This document shows positions 16,101-23,640 of a DNA stretch of 24,292 bases, piece after piece (position 1 is the first letter of the stretch; the number at the start of each line of letters is the position of its first letter). The DNA comes from UMGS75 sp051872775 (GTDB lineage: Bacteria; Bacillota_I; Bacilli_A; ML615J-28; CAG-313), in NCBI GenBank assembly GCA_051872775.1, contig JBJEEE010000101.1, positions 1 through 24,292 on the forward strand, written 5' to 3'. The position numbers and the translations under genes were made by a program. The notes below the pieces were generated by a model. It worked only from the letters and a program-made list of their open reading frames with translations, was not told where the DNA came from and searched no databases.

Positions 16101-17175
16101 GTCCTTGCTTACCTCTTAGGATATCTGATAAAGATTTAAGAGGACGATTCTTGTCAACAAGCATATGTTTGTTACGTTTAGAGTTATCGATTAGGGCATC
16201 AACAGCTTCTTGTAACATACGTTTTTCATTTTTTGTAATTAAATCTGGAGCATTTTGTTCAAATTGCTTACGTAAACGATTATTACGATTAATTATACGA
16301 CGATATAAGTCGTTTAAGTCAGTTGTAGCAAATCTACCACCATCTAGTTGAACCATTGGTCTTAAATCAGGTGGGATAACAGGAATTACATCCATTACCA
16401 TCCACTCTGGTTTATTGTCTGATTTACAAAATGCTTCCGCAATCTCTAATCGTTTGATTAATTTTTCACGACGTTGTTTAGGAGCCGAATGAAGTTCACT
16501 TCTAATATCCGCAACAATTTGAGGCAAATCAAGTTGTTTTAATAAATACTTAATTGCTTCAGCCCCTGTTTTAGCGCGATATTTGAATGGATAACGACGT
16601 TTAAAGACACTATGTTCTTGTTCTGTTAAGATACGTCCAACATGTAATTCTTCATTATCCTCATCCATAACTTCTGTAATAATGTATGAAGCTAGATATA
16701 CGATATCTTCTACATCTTTCGTTTTCATATCAAGTAAAATAGCTATTTTACTTGGTGTATTTCTTAAATACCATGTGTGTACAACAGGAGCAGCTAATGC
16801 GATATATCCCATTCTTTCACGTCTTACTTTACTTTCGGTAAGTTCAACGCCACACTTTTCACATACTTTATGTTCTCCGATATTTTTCTTAGAACGTCCA
16901 CATGCACATTGATAATCTTTAGTTGGACCAAATATTACTTCACAAAACAATCCATCACGTTCTGGTTTTAATGTACGATAGTTGATTGTTTCATGTTTTT
17001 TTACTTCACCCTTTAAAGTATATTCAACTTCATTTCCATCATCATCAATATAAACTACTTTATCTTTTTGAAGGGGATTATAAGTGAATTTTTTACCTTG
17101 TAAAACGGGATTTGCCCAAGAAATTATATCTTCAGGTGATGCAATACCAATTTGTATCTCTTTGTATCTACTCAA
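13147..17175 (-). CDS. rpoC: RNA polymerase beta' subunit
   Basis: Catalytic beta' subunit (1342 aa with the start chosen here). Landmarks: first zinc site C90-x-C92-x12-C105-x2-C108, VDYSGRSVIV, the catalytic Mg motif NADFDGDQM (498-506), the bridge/trigger region SGARGSASNFTQLAGMRG and HGARKGSTDTALKTA, a second zinc site near TCDCENGVCVKCYG, and GEPGTQLTMRTFHSGG. It is about 140 residues longer than my recollection of Bacillus RpoC. Extra material sits near residues 20-60, 412-435 and 560-680. The TTG at 17175 is chosen because AGAGGTG lies six bases upstream and overlaps the rpoB TAA. The frame could be extended to an ATG at 17235 inside rpoB, but that has no SD and adds 20 non-family residues. 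Co-transcribed with rpoB. Confidence 0.97.
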   Translation of the reverse strand: MSRYKEIQIGIASPEDIISWANPVLQGKKFTYNPLQKDKVVYIDDDGNEVEYTLKGEVKKHETINYRTLKPERDGLFCEVIFGPTKDYQCACGRSKKNIGEHKVCEKCGVELTESKVRRERMGYIALAAPVVHTWYLRNTPSKIAILLDMKTKDVEDIVYLASYIITEVMDEDNEELHVGRILTEQEHSVFKRRYPFKYRAKTGAEAIKYLLKQLDLPQIVADIRSELHSAPKQRREKLIKRLEIAEAFCKSDNKPEWMVMDVIPVIPPDLRPMVQLDGGRFATTDLNDLYRRIINRNNRLRKQFEQNAPDLITKNEKRMLQEAVDALIDNSKRNKHMLVDKNRPLKSLSDILRGKQGRFRQNLLGKRVDYSGRSVIVIGPDLKMYQCGIPREMALILFKPFIISYLRNKELQNSVEIAPGIIQSPSSRDRSGIQKAKKLIETGAPEAMEALEKIIVEHPVLLNRAPTLHRLSIQAFEPKLVEGKAIRLHPLVTTAFNADFDGDQMPVHVPLSEEAQAEARLLMLASKNILAPKDGKPIVTPSQDMILGNYYLTIENSQCAREYKTYEEVMEAYKKQIISYFTTIVVNDDEIYRNVNDLKLAVESGSCPSVGNFYIPAREGRSYHSVSEVEMAYERGDIDFHTRIVIPASAIGRRFVQLSDKIEVGSPEYLAIEKKNEELTSKYLITTYGKIIVNQIFPDNFAYVNEPTLDNLTKGTPERYFVDHGVNFKEYIAAASLVSPFKKKFLSLIISEVFKQSKLAETSKTLDKMKDIGFYYSTMAGITVSAFDVVKIEAKDEIIEETEKLVQRYKQMYRRGTMKDSERHRIIVDAWLGATRKIEEAIASIMKENATTNHIFMMADSGARGSASNFTQLAGMRGLMAKPDGDSMEIPVKACFIEGMSMSEFFISTHGARKGSTDTALKTAESGYLTRRLVDVSQDVTVKQVDCGTDKGMVVTALYKDGHDGKQGDLIVSLKDRIVGRFAAKPVYGRIDRKLTLLVDKGEFITSEIADKIVACGIEAVEVRTLLTCDCENGVCVKCYGSDLSTTDVVENGEVVGIVAAQSIGEPGTQLTMRTFHSGGVAGDDITQGLPRIQELFEAREPKGKGIISEIKGTVESITPKGDNRFEIKIKSPLPNNDKTYLTDSGKKPIVKVGQEINPGDLVSEGLIHPKELLRVASVDAVEKYIIKEVQKVYRSQGVEICDKHIEIIVKQMLQKVVVIDEGGTDLLPGTFISKPELLKVIKDCLEKGIRVPVVKPVILGITRASLKADSFLSAASFQETTRVLTEAAIRGKVDKLEGLKENIIIGGLIPAGTGLVSEEDIHIKPTENDEAEYDIPSKIN

Positions 17176-17188
17176 AACTTTCACCTCT

Positions 17189-20100
17189 TTACATAATTCC
17201 ACGTTTACTTGCTTGAACTTCCGCAATCTGGTCAACTAAACTTTCATTAGCGACATCACGGCCGTTTTCATCAATTAAACGAACTCTTAAACCTAAGCCT
17301 TGTAGTTCTTTAACAAGAGCACGGAAGGCTTCTGGAACTCCTGGAGTAGGAATTGGTTCTCCATCAATAATTGCTTTATAAACTTTATTTCTACCAATCA
17401 TATCATCTGATTTGATTGTCATCATTTCTTGTAATGTATGTGCAGCACCATATGCTTCAAGTGCCCATACTTCCATCTCACCAAAACGTTGACCACCATT
17501 TTGAGCTTTACCACCCATTGGTTGTTGAGTAACTAAAGTATATGGACCTTCACTACGAGCATGAAGTTTGTCATCAACCATGTGAGCTAATTTTATCATA
17601 TACATGACACCAACAGAAATCTTATTATCAAATTGACGTCCTGTTCTACCATCATAAAGATATGTCTTACCATTTTCATCAATAATAGCACGTGCAAGAC
17701 GAGGATCTTTTCGTCCTAACTCTATATCTTTTTCACGAGCCTCATTCATAATTGCTACTAAATCTTCATGACGAACACCATCAAATACTGGTGTTGCAAC
17801 ATGAACACCTAGCTTCTTAGCAGCCATACCTAAGTGGATTTCTAGTACTTGTCCAATATTCATACGAGATGGAACACCTTGAGGATTTAACATAATATCA
17901 ACTGGGGTACCATCAGACATAAATGGCATATCTTCGATTGGTAATATTTTGGAAATAACACCTTTATTACCATGACGACCTGACATTTTGTCACCTTCAG
18001 AAATCTTACGTTTTTGAACAATATAAACACGAACAACTTCATTAACTTCTGGTGGAAGTTCAGCTCCCCCTTTACGAGAGAATCTTTCAATTTTATTAAC
18101 AATACCACCACCACCATGAGGTACTTTTAATGAAGTTATACGAACTTCTTTTGAATTATCAGAGAATAATGCTTGACTTAAGCGTTCTTCTGGGGTAGGT
18201 TCAGTTTGACCTTTAGGAGTTACCTTACCAACTAAAGTATCTCCTTCTTTAACTTCTGATCCAATAATTACAATACCATTTTCGTCAAGGTTTGCAATTG
18301 AATCACGACTTTCACCATCAAGGTCACGTGTTATTTCTTCTTTACCAAGTTTAGTATCACGAACTTCAACATGGTATTCTTCAATATGAATTGATGTATA
18401 TACATCTTCTTGAACTAAACGTTCACTCATAATAACGGCATCTTCAAAGTTATATCCATTCCATGTCATAAAGGCGATAACTACATTTCGACCTAATGCA
18501 AGTTCTCCTTGATCCATTGATGGTCCATCCGCAAGTACATCACCAACTTTTACCTTTTCACCAACCACAACGATTGGACGTTGATTTACGCAAGTAGAGT
18601 TATTGGAACGAACATATTTAGTCAATTCATATTCATGAGTTTCACCAAATTCATCAAGAACCTCAATACGCAAACCATCAACATATGTAACTACCCCGTT
18701 GACATCACTACAAATTGCAACACCTGAATCGTGAGCAGCTTTATATTCAATACCAGTTCCAACAAATGGAGCTTCTGGTTTAAGTAGTGGAATAGCTTGA
18801 CGTTGCATGTTAGCACCCATCAAGGCACGAGTTGTATCATCGTGTTCAAGGAAAGGAATACATGCGGTAGAGATAGCAACGACTTGTTTAGGTGATACGT
18901 CAATTAAATCAACTTCATAAATATGTTTTTCTACGAATTCGCCATTTTTACGTGCAATTACTAAATCATTAACAACCTCAATACCATCAACTATTTTACG
19001 TTCTTCATCAATATAAACTTCACCAGTTACAGGGTCTGTTGCCATATTAACGTTTGCTTGCGCAATAACATATTTTTCTTCTTTATCAGCTGTAAGGTAT
19101 ATCATTCGATCAGTAATAACAGCTCTAATACCCTCTGTACCATCACTACGTTTATATGGACGCTTTTCAACTTCTAAGTATGGTGTTTCAATGAAACCAA
19201 AACGATTAACTTTTGCATATGATGCAAGTGAGTTAATTAGACCAATGTTTTGACCTTCTGGGGTTTCAACTGGGCAAATACGACCATAGTGTGAAGGATG
19301 AACGTCACGAACTTCAAAGCCAGCTCTTTCACGGGAAAGACCACCTTTACCTAATGCAGAAAGACGACGCTTGTGAGTAAGTTCTGACAATGGATTAATT
19401 TGGTCCATAAACTGTGATAATTGGCTACTACCAAAGAATTCACGAATAGTTGATGTAAGTGGTCTAATATTTATTAGATTTTGTGGATTTACCGATTTAC
19501 TTTCAACAGATGTTGACATACGGTCACGAACATTCTTTTCTAGTTTAATTAAACCAATTCTAAATTGATTTTGTAATAATTCACCAATTAAGTTTAATCT
19601 TCTGTTACCTAGATGGTCAATATCATCAGTTTTACCAACTCCAACATGAAGATTAATATAATAAGATATTGATGCAAAAATATCTGAAAGGGTAACATGA
19701 TTACGATTTTCTCTTTGATCATTACCAAGAAGACGAACATAAATTGGGCCTTCATTAGTTCTAACATAGACATTTAAACTTTCAAGAACAACTGAATTAC
19801 CTTCAAGCATAACATCATACTCATGAGTATGGCGTAAGCATTCACGATGTTGATCTAATATATCGTAAGTACTTACAAGTTCATTACCTTGTTTAATAGT
19901 TTTACGATAACTAATTTCTGTATCTTTTGGAAGAATAACTTCATTAGTTTCTGGGTTGATAACATCTTCAGCTAATGTATGACCTACAGCACGAGCCACA
20001 ACATCTAGCTTTTTATTTAATTTATATCTACCAACGCTAGCTAAATCATATCGACGTACTTCAAATAGACGACTGGCAATAAATTTACGAGCCGTATCAG

Positions 20101-20878
20101 CACTAGTTTTTTCACCAGGTCTTAACACATCATATACAGCACGAATAGAGTCATCTTCAGCGAAGCATTCATCTTTCTTAAAAGTATTTTCAAATAAAGT
20201 TGTCAAACGACGAGGTCTTGAATCCTTAGGGCCTAAAAATAACTCATAGATATCAGAATAACCTGCTACACCTAAAGCACGGATGAAAGTAGTAAGCGGA
20301 ATCTTTTTGGATTTATCTAGTTTACAATACCAAATATCTTTTGATCCCATTTCGAATTCAATCCAAGCTCCACGAGTAGGAATAATTTGTCCCTTATACA
20401 TTTTTTGCCCGGTTTTCTTATCTGCTTCAGATGAGAAGAAAGCACCTGCAGAACGAACGATTTGAGTAACAATTACACGTTCAGATCCATTTATAATGAA
20501 TGTGCCCCATGGAGTCATAACAGGGAAATCACCCATATAAACTTTATCTTCGATTACTTCGCCCGTTTCTTTATTTTCTAATTCAACCTTTACTCTTAAA
20601 GCACGTGAATAGTTGATACTATGCATCTTAGCTTCTTTAATTGAATATTCGGGTTCGTCAAATTCATGTTCACCAAAACGAAGTTCAAACTTTTCACCAT
20701 CACCATGGTCTTTTATTGGTGATATTTCTCTAAATACCTCATCAAGTCCTTCCCCTAGTAACCACTTGAATGATTCAGTCTGAACAGCAATTAAGTTTGG
20801 AAGTTCAACATTTGTTTGAACTCTAGCATAGTTTCTACGTACTCTTGTTCTACCATATTGAATGTTTTTGTAACTCAA
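17189..20878 (-). CDS. rpoB: RNA polymerase beta subunit
   Basis: Beta subunit of RNA polymerase (1229 aa). Landmarks: ERVIVTQIVRSAG, the rifampicin-region core FFGSSQLSQFMDQ...NPLSELTHKRR, RDVHPSHYGRICPVETPEGQNIG, GYNFEDAVIMSER, SGRHGNKGVISKI and the C-terminal GGKAQNGGQRFGEMEVWALEAYGA. Two positions in the rifampicin region differ from the usual sequence (Ile494 and Lys511, see findings). I chose the TTG start at 20878: AGAGGTG lies six bases upstream, and LSYKNIQYGRTRVRRNYARV is the normal kind of N-terminus. An in-frame ATG at 20923 would add 15 residues read from the leader hairpin. It has its own consensus promoter. The stop codon overlaps the rpoC SD. Confidence 0.97.
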   Translation of the reverse strand: MSYKNIQYGRTRVRRNYARVQTNVELPNLIAVQTESFKWLLGEGLDEVFREISPIKDHGDGEKFELRFGEHEFDEPEYSIKEAKMHSINYSRALRVKVELENKETGEVIEDKVYMGDFPVMTPWGTFIINGSERVIVTQIVRSAGAFFSSEADKKTGQKMYKGQIIPTRGAWIEFEMGSKDIWYCKLDKSKKIPLTTFIRALGVAGYSDIYELFLGPKDSRPRRLTTLFENTFKKDECFAEDDSIRAVYDVLRPGEKTSADTARKFIASRLFEVRRYDLASVGRYKLNKKLDVVARAVGHTLAEDVINPETNEVILPKDTEISYRKTIKQGNELVSTYDILDQHRECLRHTHEYDVMLEGNSVVLESLNVYVRTNEGPIYVRLLGNDQRENRNHVTLSDIFASISYYINLHVGVGKTDDIDHLGNRRLNLIGELLQNQFRIGLIKLEKNVRDRMSTSVESKSVNPQNLINIRPLTSTIREFFGSSQLSQFMDQINPLSELTHKRRLSALGKGGLSRERAGFEVRDVHPSHYGRICPVETPEGQNIGLINSLASYAKVNRFGFIETPYLEVEKRPYKRSDGTEGIRAVITDRMIYLTADKEEKYVIAQANVNMATDPVTGEVYIDEERKIVDGIEVVNDLVIARKNGEFVEKHIYEVDLIDVSPKQVVAISTACIPFLEHDDTTRALMGANMQRQAIPLLKPEAPFVGTGIEYKAAHDSGVAICSDVNGVVTYVDGLRIEVLDEFGETHEYELTKYVRSNNSTCVNQRPIVVVGEKVKVGDVLADGPSMDQGELALGRNVVIAFMTWNGYNFEDAVIMSERLVQEDVYTSIHIEEYHVEVRDTKLGKEEITRDLDGESRDSIANLDENGIVIIGSEVKEGDTLVGKVTPKGQTEPTPEERLSQALFSDNSKEVRITSLKVPHGGGGIVNKIERFSRKGGAELPPEVNEVVRVYIVQKRKISEGDKMSGRHGNKGVISKILPIEDMPFMSDGTPVDIMLNPQGVPSRMNIGQVLEIHLGMAAKKLGVHVATPVFDGVRHEDLVAIMNEAREKDIELGRKDPRLARAIIDENGKTYLYDGRTGRQFDNKISVGVMYMIKLAHMVDDKLHARSEGPYTLVTQQPMGGKAQNGGQRFGEMEVWALEAYGAAHTLQEMMTIKSDDMIGRNKVYKAIIDGEPIPTPGVPEAFRALVKELQGLGLRVRLIDENGRDVANESLVDQIAEVQASKRGIM

Positions 20879-20902
20879 ATTATCCACCTCTTTTATATTT
20901 AT

Positions 20903-20923
20903 TTGAGATACTGGTATCCTCAA
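20903..20923 (-). promoter_or_regulatory. Hairpin in the rpoB mRNA leader
   Basis: On the minus strand TTGAGGATAC and GTATCTCAA form a near-perfect stem with one bulged G, about 12 bases before the rpoB SD. There is no T-run after it, so it is not a terminator. It may affect translation or mRNA stability; function unknown. Confidence 0.45.
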
Positions 20924-20960
20924 AAAATGAGCGTTCTACCACATTATATCATAATGATTT

Positions 20961-20989
20961 ATTATACTATCTTTTGGTAATTTTGTCAA
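20961..20989 (-). promoter_or_regulatory. Consensus sigma-A promoter of rpoB-rpoC
   Basis: On the minus strand TTGACA (20984-20989), exactly 17 bp, TATAAT (20961-20966). The start near 20954 gives a leader of about 75 nt. rpoB-rpoC thus need not depend on read-through from the ribosomal protein genes. Confidence 0.88.
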
Positions 20990-21157
20990 CTAAAATATAC
21001 TTTTTTTACTAATTATATAAAAAGAAATTTTAGATAAAACAAAATAAATTATTATAATTTATCAAAACATTAGCAAAAAAGAGTCAAAAATTCAAAAAAT
21101 ATATTAACAAATATTTCCTATTATAAAGTTATAAATAAATATGACGTAATAAAAATA
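20990..21157. other. AT-rich gap between the ybxB terminator and the rpoB promoter
   Basis: No ORF with an SD on either strand. It contains long A/T tracts upstream of the rpoB -35, which could act as an UP-type element, and a 19-bp palindrome ATAAATTAT-T-ATAATTTAT (21044-21062). In DNA this AT-rich such a palindrome may be chance. I see nothing else. Confidence 0.35.
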
Positions 21158-21188
21158 AGTTCTATAATAACTAATTTATTATAGAACT
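21150..21188 (-). terminator. Terminator after ybxB
   Basis: On the minus strand AGTTCTATAATAA (21188-21176), loop ATTAG, TTATTATAGAACT (21170-21158): a perfect 13-bp stem followed by TATTTTTATT. The stem starts inside the ybxB TAG stop codon. Confidence 0.85.
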
Positions 21189-21792
21189 ATTCGTTTATTT
21201 TGATGGCTTCAATAATATAATATAATTTATCTTTTGCATGAATAATAACTTCTTGATATTTTTCTTTAAGTGCTTTTAACGCAGATTCAGCTCCTTGTTT
21301 CTTTTGAATAACGCACCATAATGATCCCTTGTTATTTAAATAATTATATCCTTCTAAAAGAATTGAATGAACAATATTTTTACCCGCTCTGATAGGTGGG
21401 TTAGTAATTATTAAATCGTATTTAGAAGTAACATTCTCATAAATATTGCTTTCAAAAATGGTGACATTATCAACATTATTTAATGTAGCGTTTTTCTTTG
21501 CAAGACCAAGCGCTCTAAGATTAATATCAACCATATCCACATTTAACAGTGGATGGCACTTCGCGATTGTGATGCCGATTGGTCCATACCCACACCCTAC
21601 ATCAAGAACCTTAGTTGTTTCTTTTTTGATCATAAGTTCTCGTAATAAAAGACTACTACCAAAATCAACATTGCTTTTTGAAAAAACTCCATTATCAACA
21701 ATGAATTTTAGATTAGTACCCATAAAATAAAATTTTATTTCTCTTTCTTCACTTTTTAGGCTATCATTATTTTCAAAATATTGATTACTCAT
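21187..21792 (-). CDS. ybxB: RsmC-like SAM-dependent methyltransferase (YbxB)
   Basis: Class I methyltransferase of 201 aa. The SAM site is VLDVGCGYGPIG (62-73), an acidic strand end is VDMVDIN, and the catalytic NPPIRAGK (131-138) is typical of the RsmC/RlmG family that methylates guanine N2 in rRNA. Bacterial RsmC itself is a two-domain fusion of about 340 aa. This single-domain form is the Bacillus YbxB type, which sits in the same place between rplL and rpoB. The ATG has AGGTGGTG about 6 bases upstream. The gene lies between two terminators, so its expression probably depends on read-through from rplJ-rplL. The RNA target is inferred from the family. Confidence 0.88.
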   Translation of the reverse strand: MSNQYFENNDSLKSEEREIKFYFMGTNLKFIVDNGVFSKSNVDFGSSLLLRELMIKKETTKVLDVGCGYGPIGITIAKCHPLLNVDMVDINLRALGLAKKNATLNNVDNVTIFESNIYENVTSKYDLIITNPPIRAGKNIVHSILLEGYNYLNNKGSLWCVIQKKQGAESALKALKEKYQEVIIHAKDKLYYIIEAIKINE

Positions 21793-21805
21793 TATGTCAC
21801 CACCT

Positions 21806-21839
21806 TTAAAAACAAAACCTGAGTAAAGATACTCAGGTT
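21806..21839 (-). terminator. Terminator between rplL and ybxB
   Basis: On the minus strand AACCTGAGTA (21839-21830), loop TCTT, TACTCAGGTT (21825-21816): a perfect 10-bp stem followed by TTGTTTTT. Only three bases separate the T-run from the ybxB SD. Confidence 0.9.
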
Positions 21840-21856
21840 AATAAGCTATTTTGAAA

Positions 21857-22228
21857 TTACTTAATTTCAACTTCAGCGCCAGCTTCAACAAATTTAGCTT
21901 TAAGAGCTTCTGCTTCTTCTGGTGTGATTTTTTCTTTAACAGCTTTTGGAGCACCGTCAACTAATTCTTTAGCTTCTTTTAAGCCTAAGCCTGTTACTTC
22001 ACGAACTAGTTTGATAACGCCAATCTTACCAGCACCAGCACTTACAAGTACTAGGTTAACTTCGTTAGATTTTTCTTCAACTGCTTCTTGAGCACCTGCA
22101 GCAACTGCTACTGGAGCAGCGGCTGTTACACCAAATTCTTCTTCAATTGCCTTTACTAAATCGTTTAATTCTAAAACGCTCATTTCTTTAATAGCAGCAA
22201 TAAATTCTTCTTTACTAATTTTTGCCAT
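21857..22228 (-). CDS. rplL: 50S ribosomal protein L7/L12
   Basis: Stalk protein that recruits translation GTPases (123 aa, normal length). The N-terminal dimerisation domain is ISKEEFIAAIKEMSVLELNDLVKAIEE, followed by an Ala-rich hinge (about residues 34-50) and the C-terminal factor-binding domain with GAGKIGVIKLVREVTGLGL and KEAKELVDGAPK. AGGAGG lies ten bases before the ATG. 22 bp separate it from rplJ, and a strong terminator follows. Confidence 0.97.
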   Translation of the reverse strand: MAKISKEEFIAAIKEMSVLELNDLVKAIEEEFGVTAAAPVAVAAGAQEAVEEKSNEVNLVLVSAGAGKIGVIKLVREVTGLGLKEAKELVDGAPKAVKEKITPEEAEALKAKFVEAGAEVEIK

Positions 22229-22250
22229 TTCGTTTGTTCCTCCTAATTAA

Positions 22251-22736
22251 TTATTCTTTTTCTGATACTGCTTTAATTACACATGCAAGTCCACGTACTG
22301 GAGCTTGTAGTACACTTAATAACATAGAAACCATACCTTCTTTGTTTGGTAAAGAAGATAATGCTTTTAATTGTGGTTCAGACATTACTTCACCACCAAC
22401 AATACCTGCTTTTACAGTTAGTTTTTCATGTTCTTTTAAGAACGCATAAACTAACTTAGCAGCTGTAACTTCGTCTTGAGAAGTTACCATTGCACTTGGG
22501 CCAACTAAATGTTCATCTACACCATTGTGTCCTGTTACATCAGCTGCACGACGTAGAATATTGTTTTTAACAACTTTCATTTCGCAGTTTTCAGCATGTA
22601 GCTTTTTACGAAGTTCAGTTACTTCAGCTACTGTTAATCCTAGGTAATCAACGAATACTGTGGATCCAGAATGGTTGATTTTCTCAACTACTGCTTGGAC
22701 CTCTTCTTGTTTTTTAGCGATTGTCGCTTCATTCAT
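22251..22736 (-). CDS. rplJ: 50S ribosomal protein L10
   Basis: Base of the L7/L12 stalk (161 aa). It has GSTVFVDYLGLTVAEVTELRKKL, then MKVVKNNILRRAA, the L11/23S-binding face, and a C-terminal helix that holds L12 dimers. I chose the ATG at 22736: AGGAGGTG is six bases upstream, whereas the GTG three codons earlier is part of that SD. The L10-type leader lies directly upstream, so synthesis of L10 and L12 is probably autoregulated by the L10-L12 complex, as known in Bacillus and E. coli. Confidence 0.96.
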   Translation of the reverse strand: MNEATIAKKQEEVQAVVEKINHSGSTVFVDYLGLTVAEVTELRKKLHAENCEMKVVKNNILRRAADVTGHNGVDEHLVGPSAMVTSQDEVTAAKLVYAFLKEHEKLTVKAGIVGGEVMSEPQLKALSSLPNKEGMVSMLLSVLQAPVRGLACVIKAVSEKE

Positions 22737-22744
22737 TGTTTTCA

Positions 22745-22828
22745 CCTCCTGAAATTTTTCCTCGGTAGGAAATTAAGCTATTACTAGCACCTACTGTCTA
22801 CGGCAGAGACTTTTATACTATATACCTA
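22745..22828 (-). ncRNA. Ribosomal protein L10 leader
   Basis: The rplJ leader contains GCCGTAGACAGTAGGTGC (22804-22787) and AATTTCCTACCGAGGAAA (22774-22757). These match the conserved core of the L10 leader of low-GC Gram-positives, which binds L10-L12. GTAGG of the first half can pair with CCTAC of the second. In conflict with this, TTTCCT-ACCG-AGGAAA (22772-22757) forms its own hairpin close to the SD. No T-run is present, so control looks translational instead of by early termination. Confidence 0.85.
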
Positions 22829-22857
22829 TAAATCTTAATTAATTATTTTTGAATCTA

Positions 22858-23550
22858 CTATTCGATTGAGTCAATAGCAACTTTGATGCCAGGGCCCATA
22901 GTAGAGGTAATTGTAAAGTTTTGCATATATACACCTTTAACTGTTGCAGGTTTAATACGCATCATTTGACGGTAGATTGTTGCAATGTTTTCAATTAATT
23001 TTTGACTATCAAATGAAACTTTTCCAACTGGAACTTGAATATTACCAACTTTATCAGTACGATATTCAACTTTACCAGCTTTGAATTCTTTTACAACTTT
23101 TTCAATATCATTTGTTACTGTACCAGTTTTTGGATTAGGCATTAATCCTTTTGGACCTAAAATACGACCAAGTTTACCAAGTTCACCCATCATATCAGGG
23201 CTAGCGATTACAGTATCAAATTCAAACCATCCGCCTTTAATTTTTTCAAGATATTCAGCTTCGCCAGCATAATCTGCACCTGCTGCTAATGCTTCATCAA
23301 TTTTGGCACCTTTTGTAATAACTAAAACGCGAACTGTTTTACCAGTACCATGAGGTAATGATACAGCACCACGAAGGTTTTGTTCAGCTTTACGAGGGTC
23401 AATATTTAAACGAATTGCAACTTCAACAGTAGCATCAAATTTGGCAGTGCTTGTCTTTTTAACTAATTCAACTGCTTCAGTAAGACTATATTTCTTACTA
23501 CGATCAACTAGTTTTAAAGCTTCTTGGTATTTTTTACTTCTTTTTGCCAT
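22858..23550 (-). CDS. rplA: 50S ribosomal protein L1
   Basis: L1 stalk protein (230 aa), binding 23S helices 76-78 and its own mRNA. The N-terminus is MAKRSKKYQEALKLVDRSKKY. Typical segments are VEVAIRLNIDPRKAEQNLRG, the signature region LGRILGPKGLMPNPKTGTV, and GNIQVPVGKVSF. I chose the ATG at 23550, supported by AGGAGG about 9 bases upstream. The frame stays open for 16 further codons into the leader (up to 23598), but those residues come from the L1-binding structure and are not part of L1. It follows rplK by 90 bp, filled by an L1-binding leader. Confidence 0.97.
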   Translation of the reverse strand: MAKRSKKYQEALKLVDRSKKYSLTEAVELVKKTSTAKFDATVEVAIRLNIDPRKAEQNLRGAVSLPHGTGKTVRVLVITKGAKIDEALAAGADYAGEAEYLEKIKGGWFEFDTVIASPDMMGELGKLGRILGPKGLMPNPKTGTVTNDIEKVVKEFKAGKVEYRTDKVGNIQVPVGKVSFDSQKLIENIATIYRQMMRIKPATVKGVYMQNFTITSTMGPGIKVAIDSIE

Positions 23551-23568
23551 TTTATATTTCCTCCTAAA

Positions 23569-23629
23569 TGTGGTATAAACGGGATTTACCTCCCACAATT
23601 AGATTCACACATATTATGTGTTACAATCT
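23569..23629 (-). ncRNA. L1-binding leader between rplK and rplA
   Basis: The arms TGTGGGAGG and TATACCACA (23597-23569) reproduce the L1-binding fold of 23S helix 76-77 (GUGGGAGG ... AAAUACCAC in E. coli). Just upstream a second hairpin has AGATT/AATCT outside ACACAT-AAT-ATGTGT (23629-23601). The site lies about 12 bases before the rplA SD, which suits translational repression of rplA by free L1. Confidence 0.8.
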
Positions 23630-23640
23630 ATTTTTGAAGA

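Noticed and set aside
21044..21062. 19-bp AT-only palindrome as an operator
   Set aside because: Pure A/T palindromes are common by chance in this composition. It is noted in the region entry only.
22829..22857. Separate promoter for rplJ-rplL
   Set aside because: Some TATA-like sequence is present, but no -35 of quality at proper spacing; not supported from sequence.
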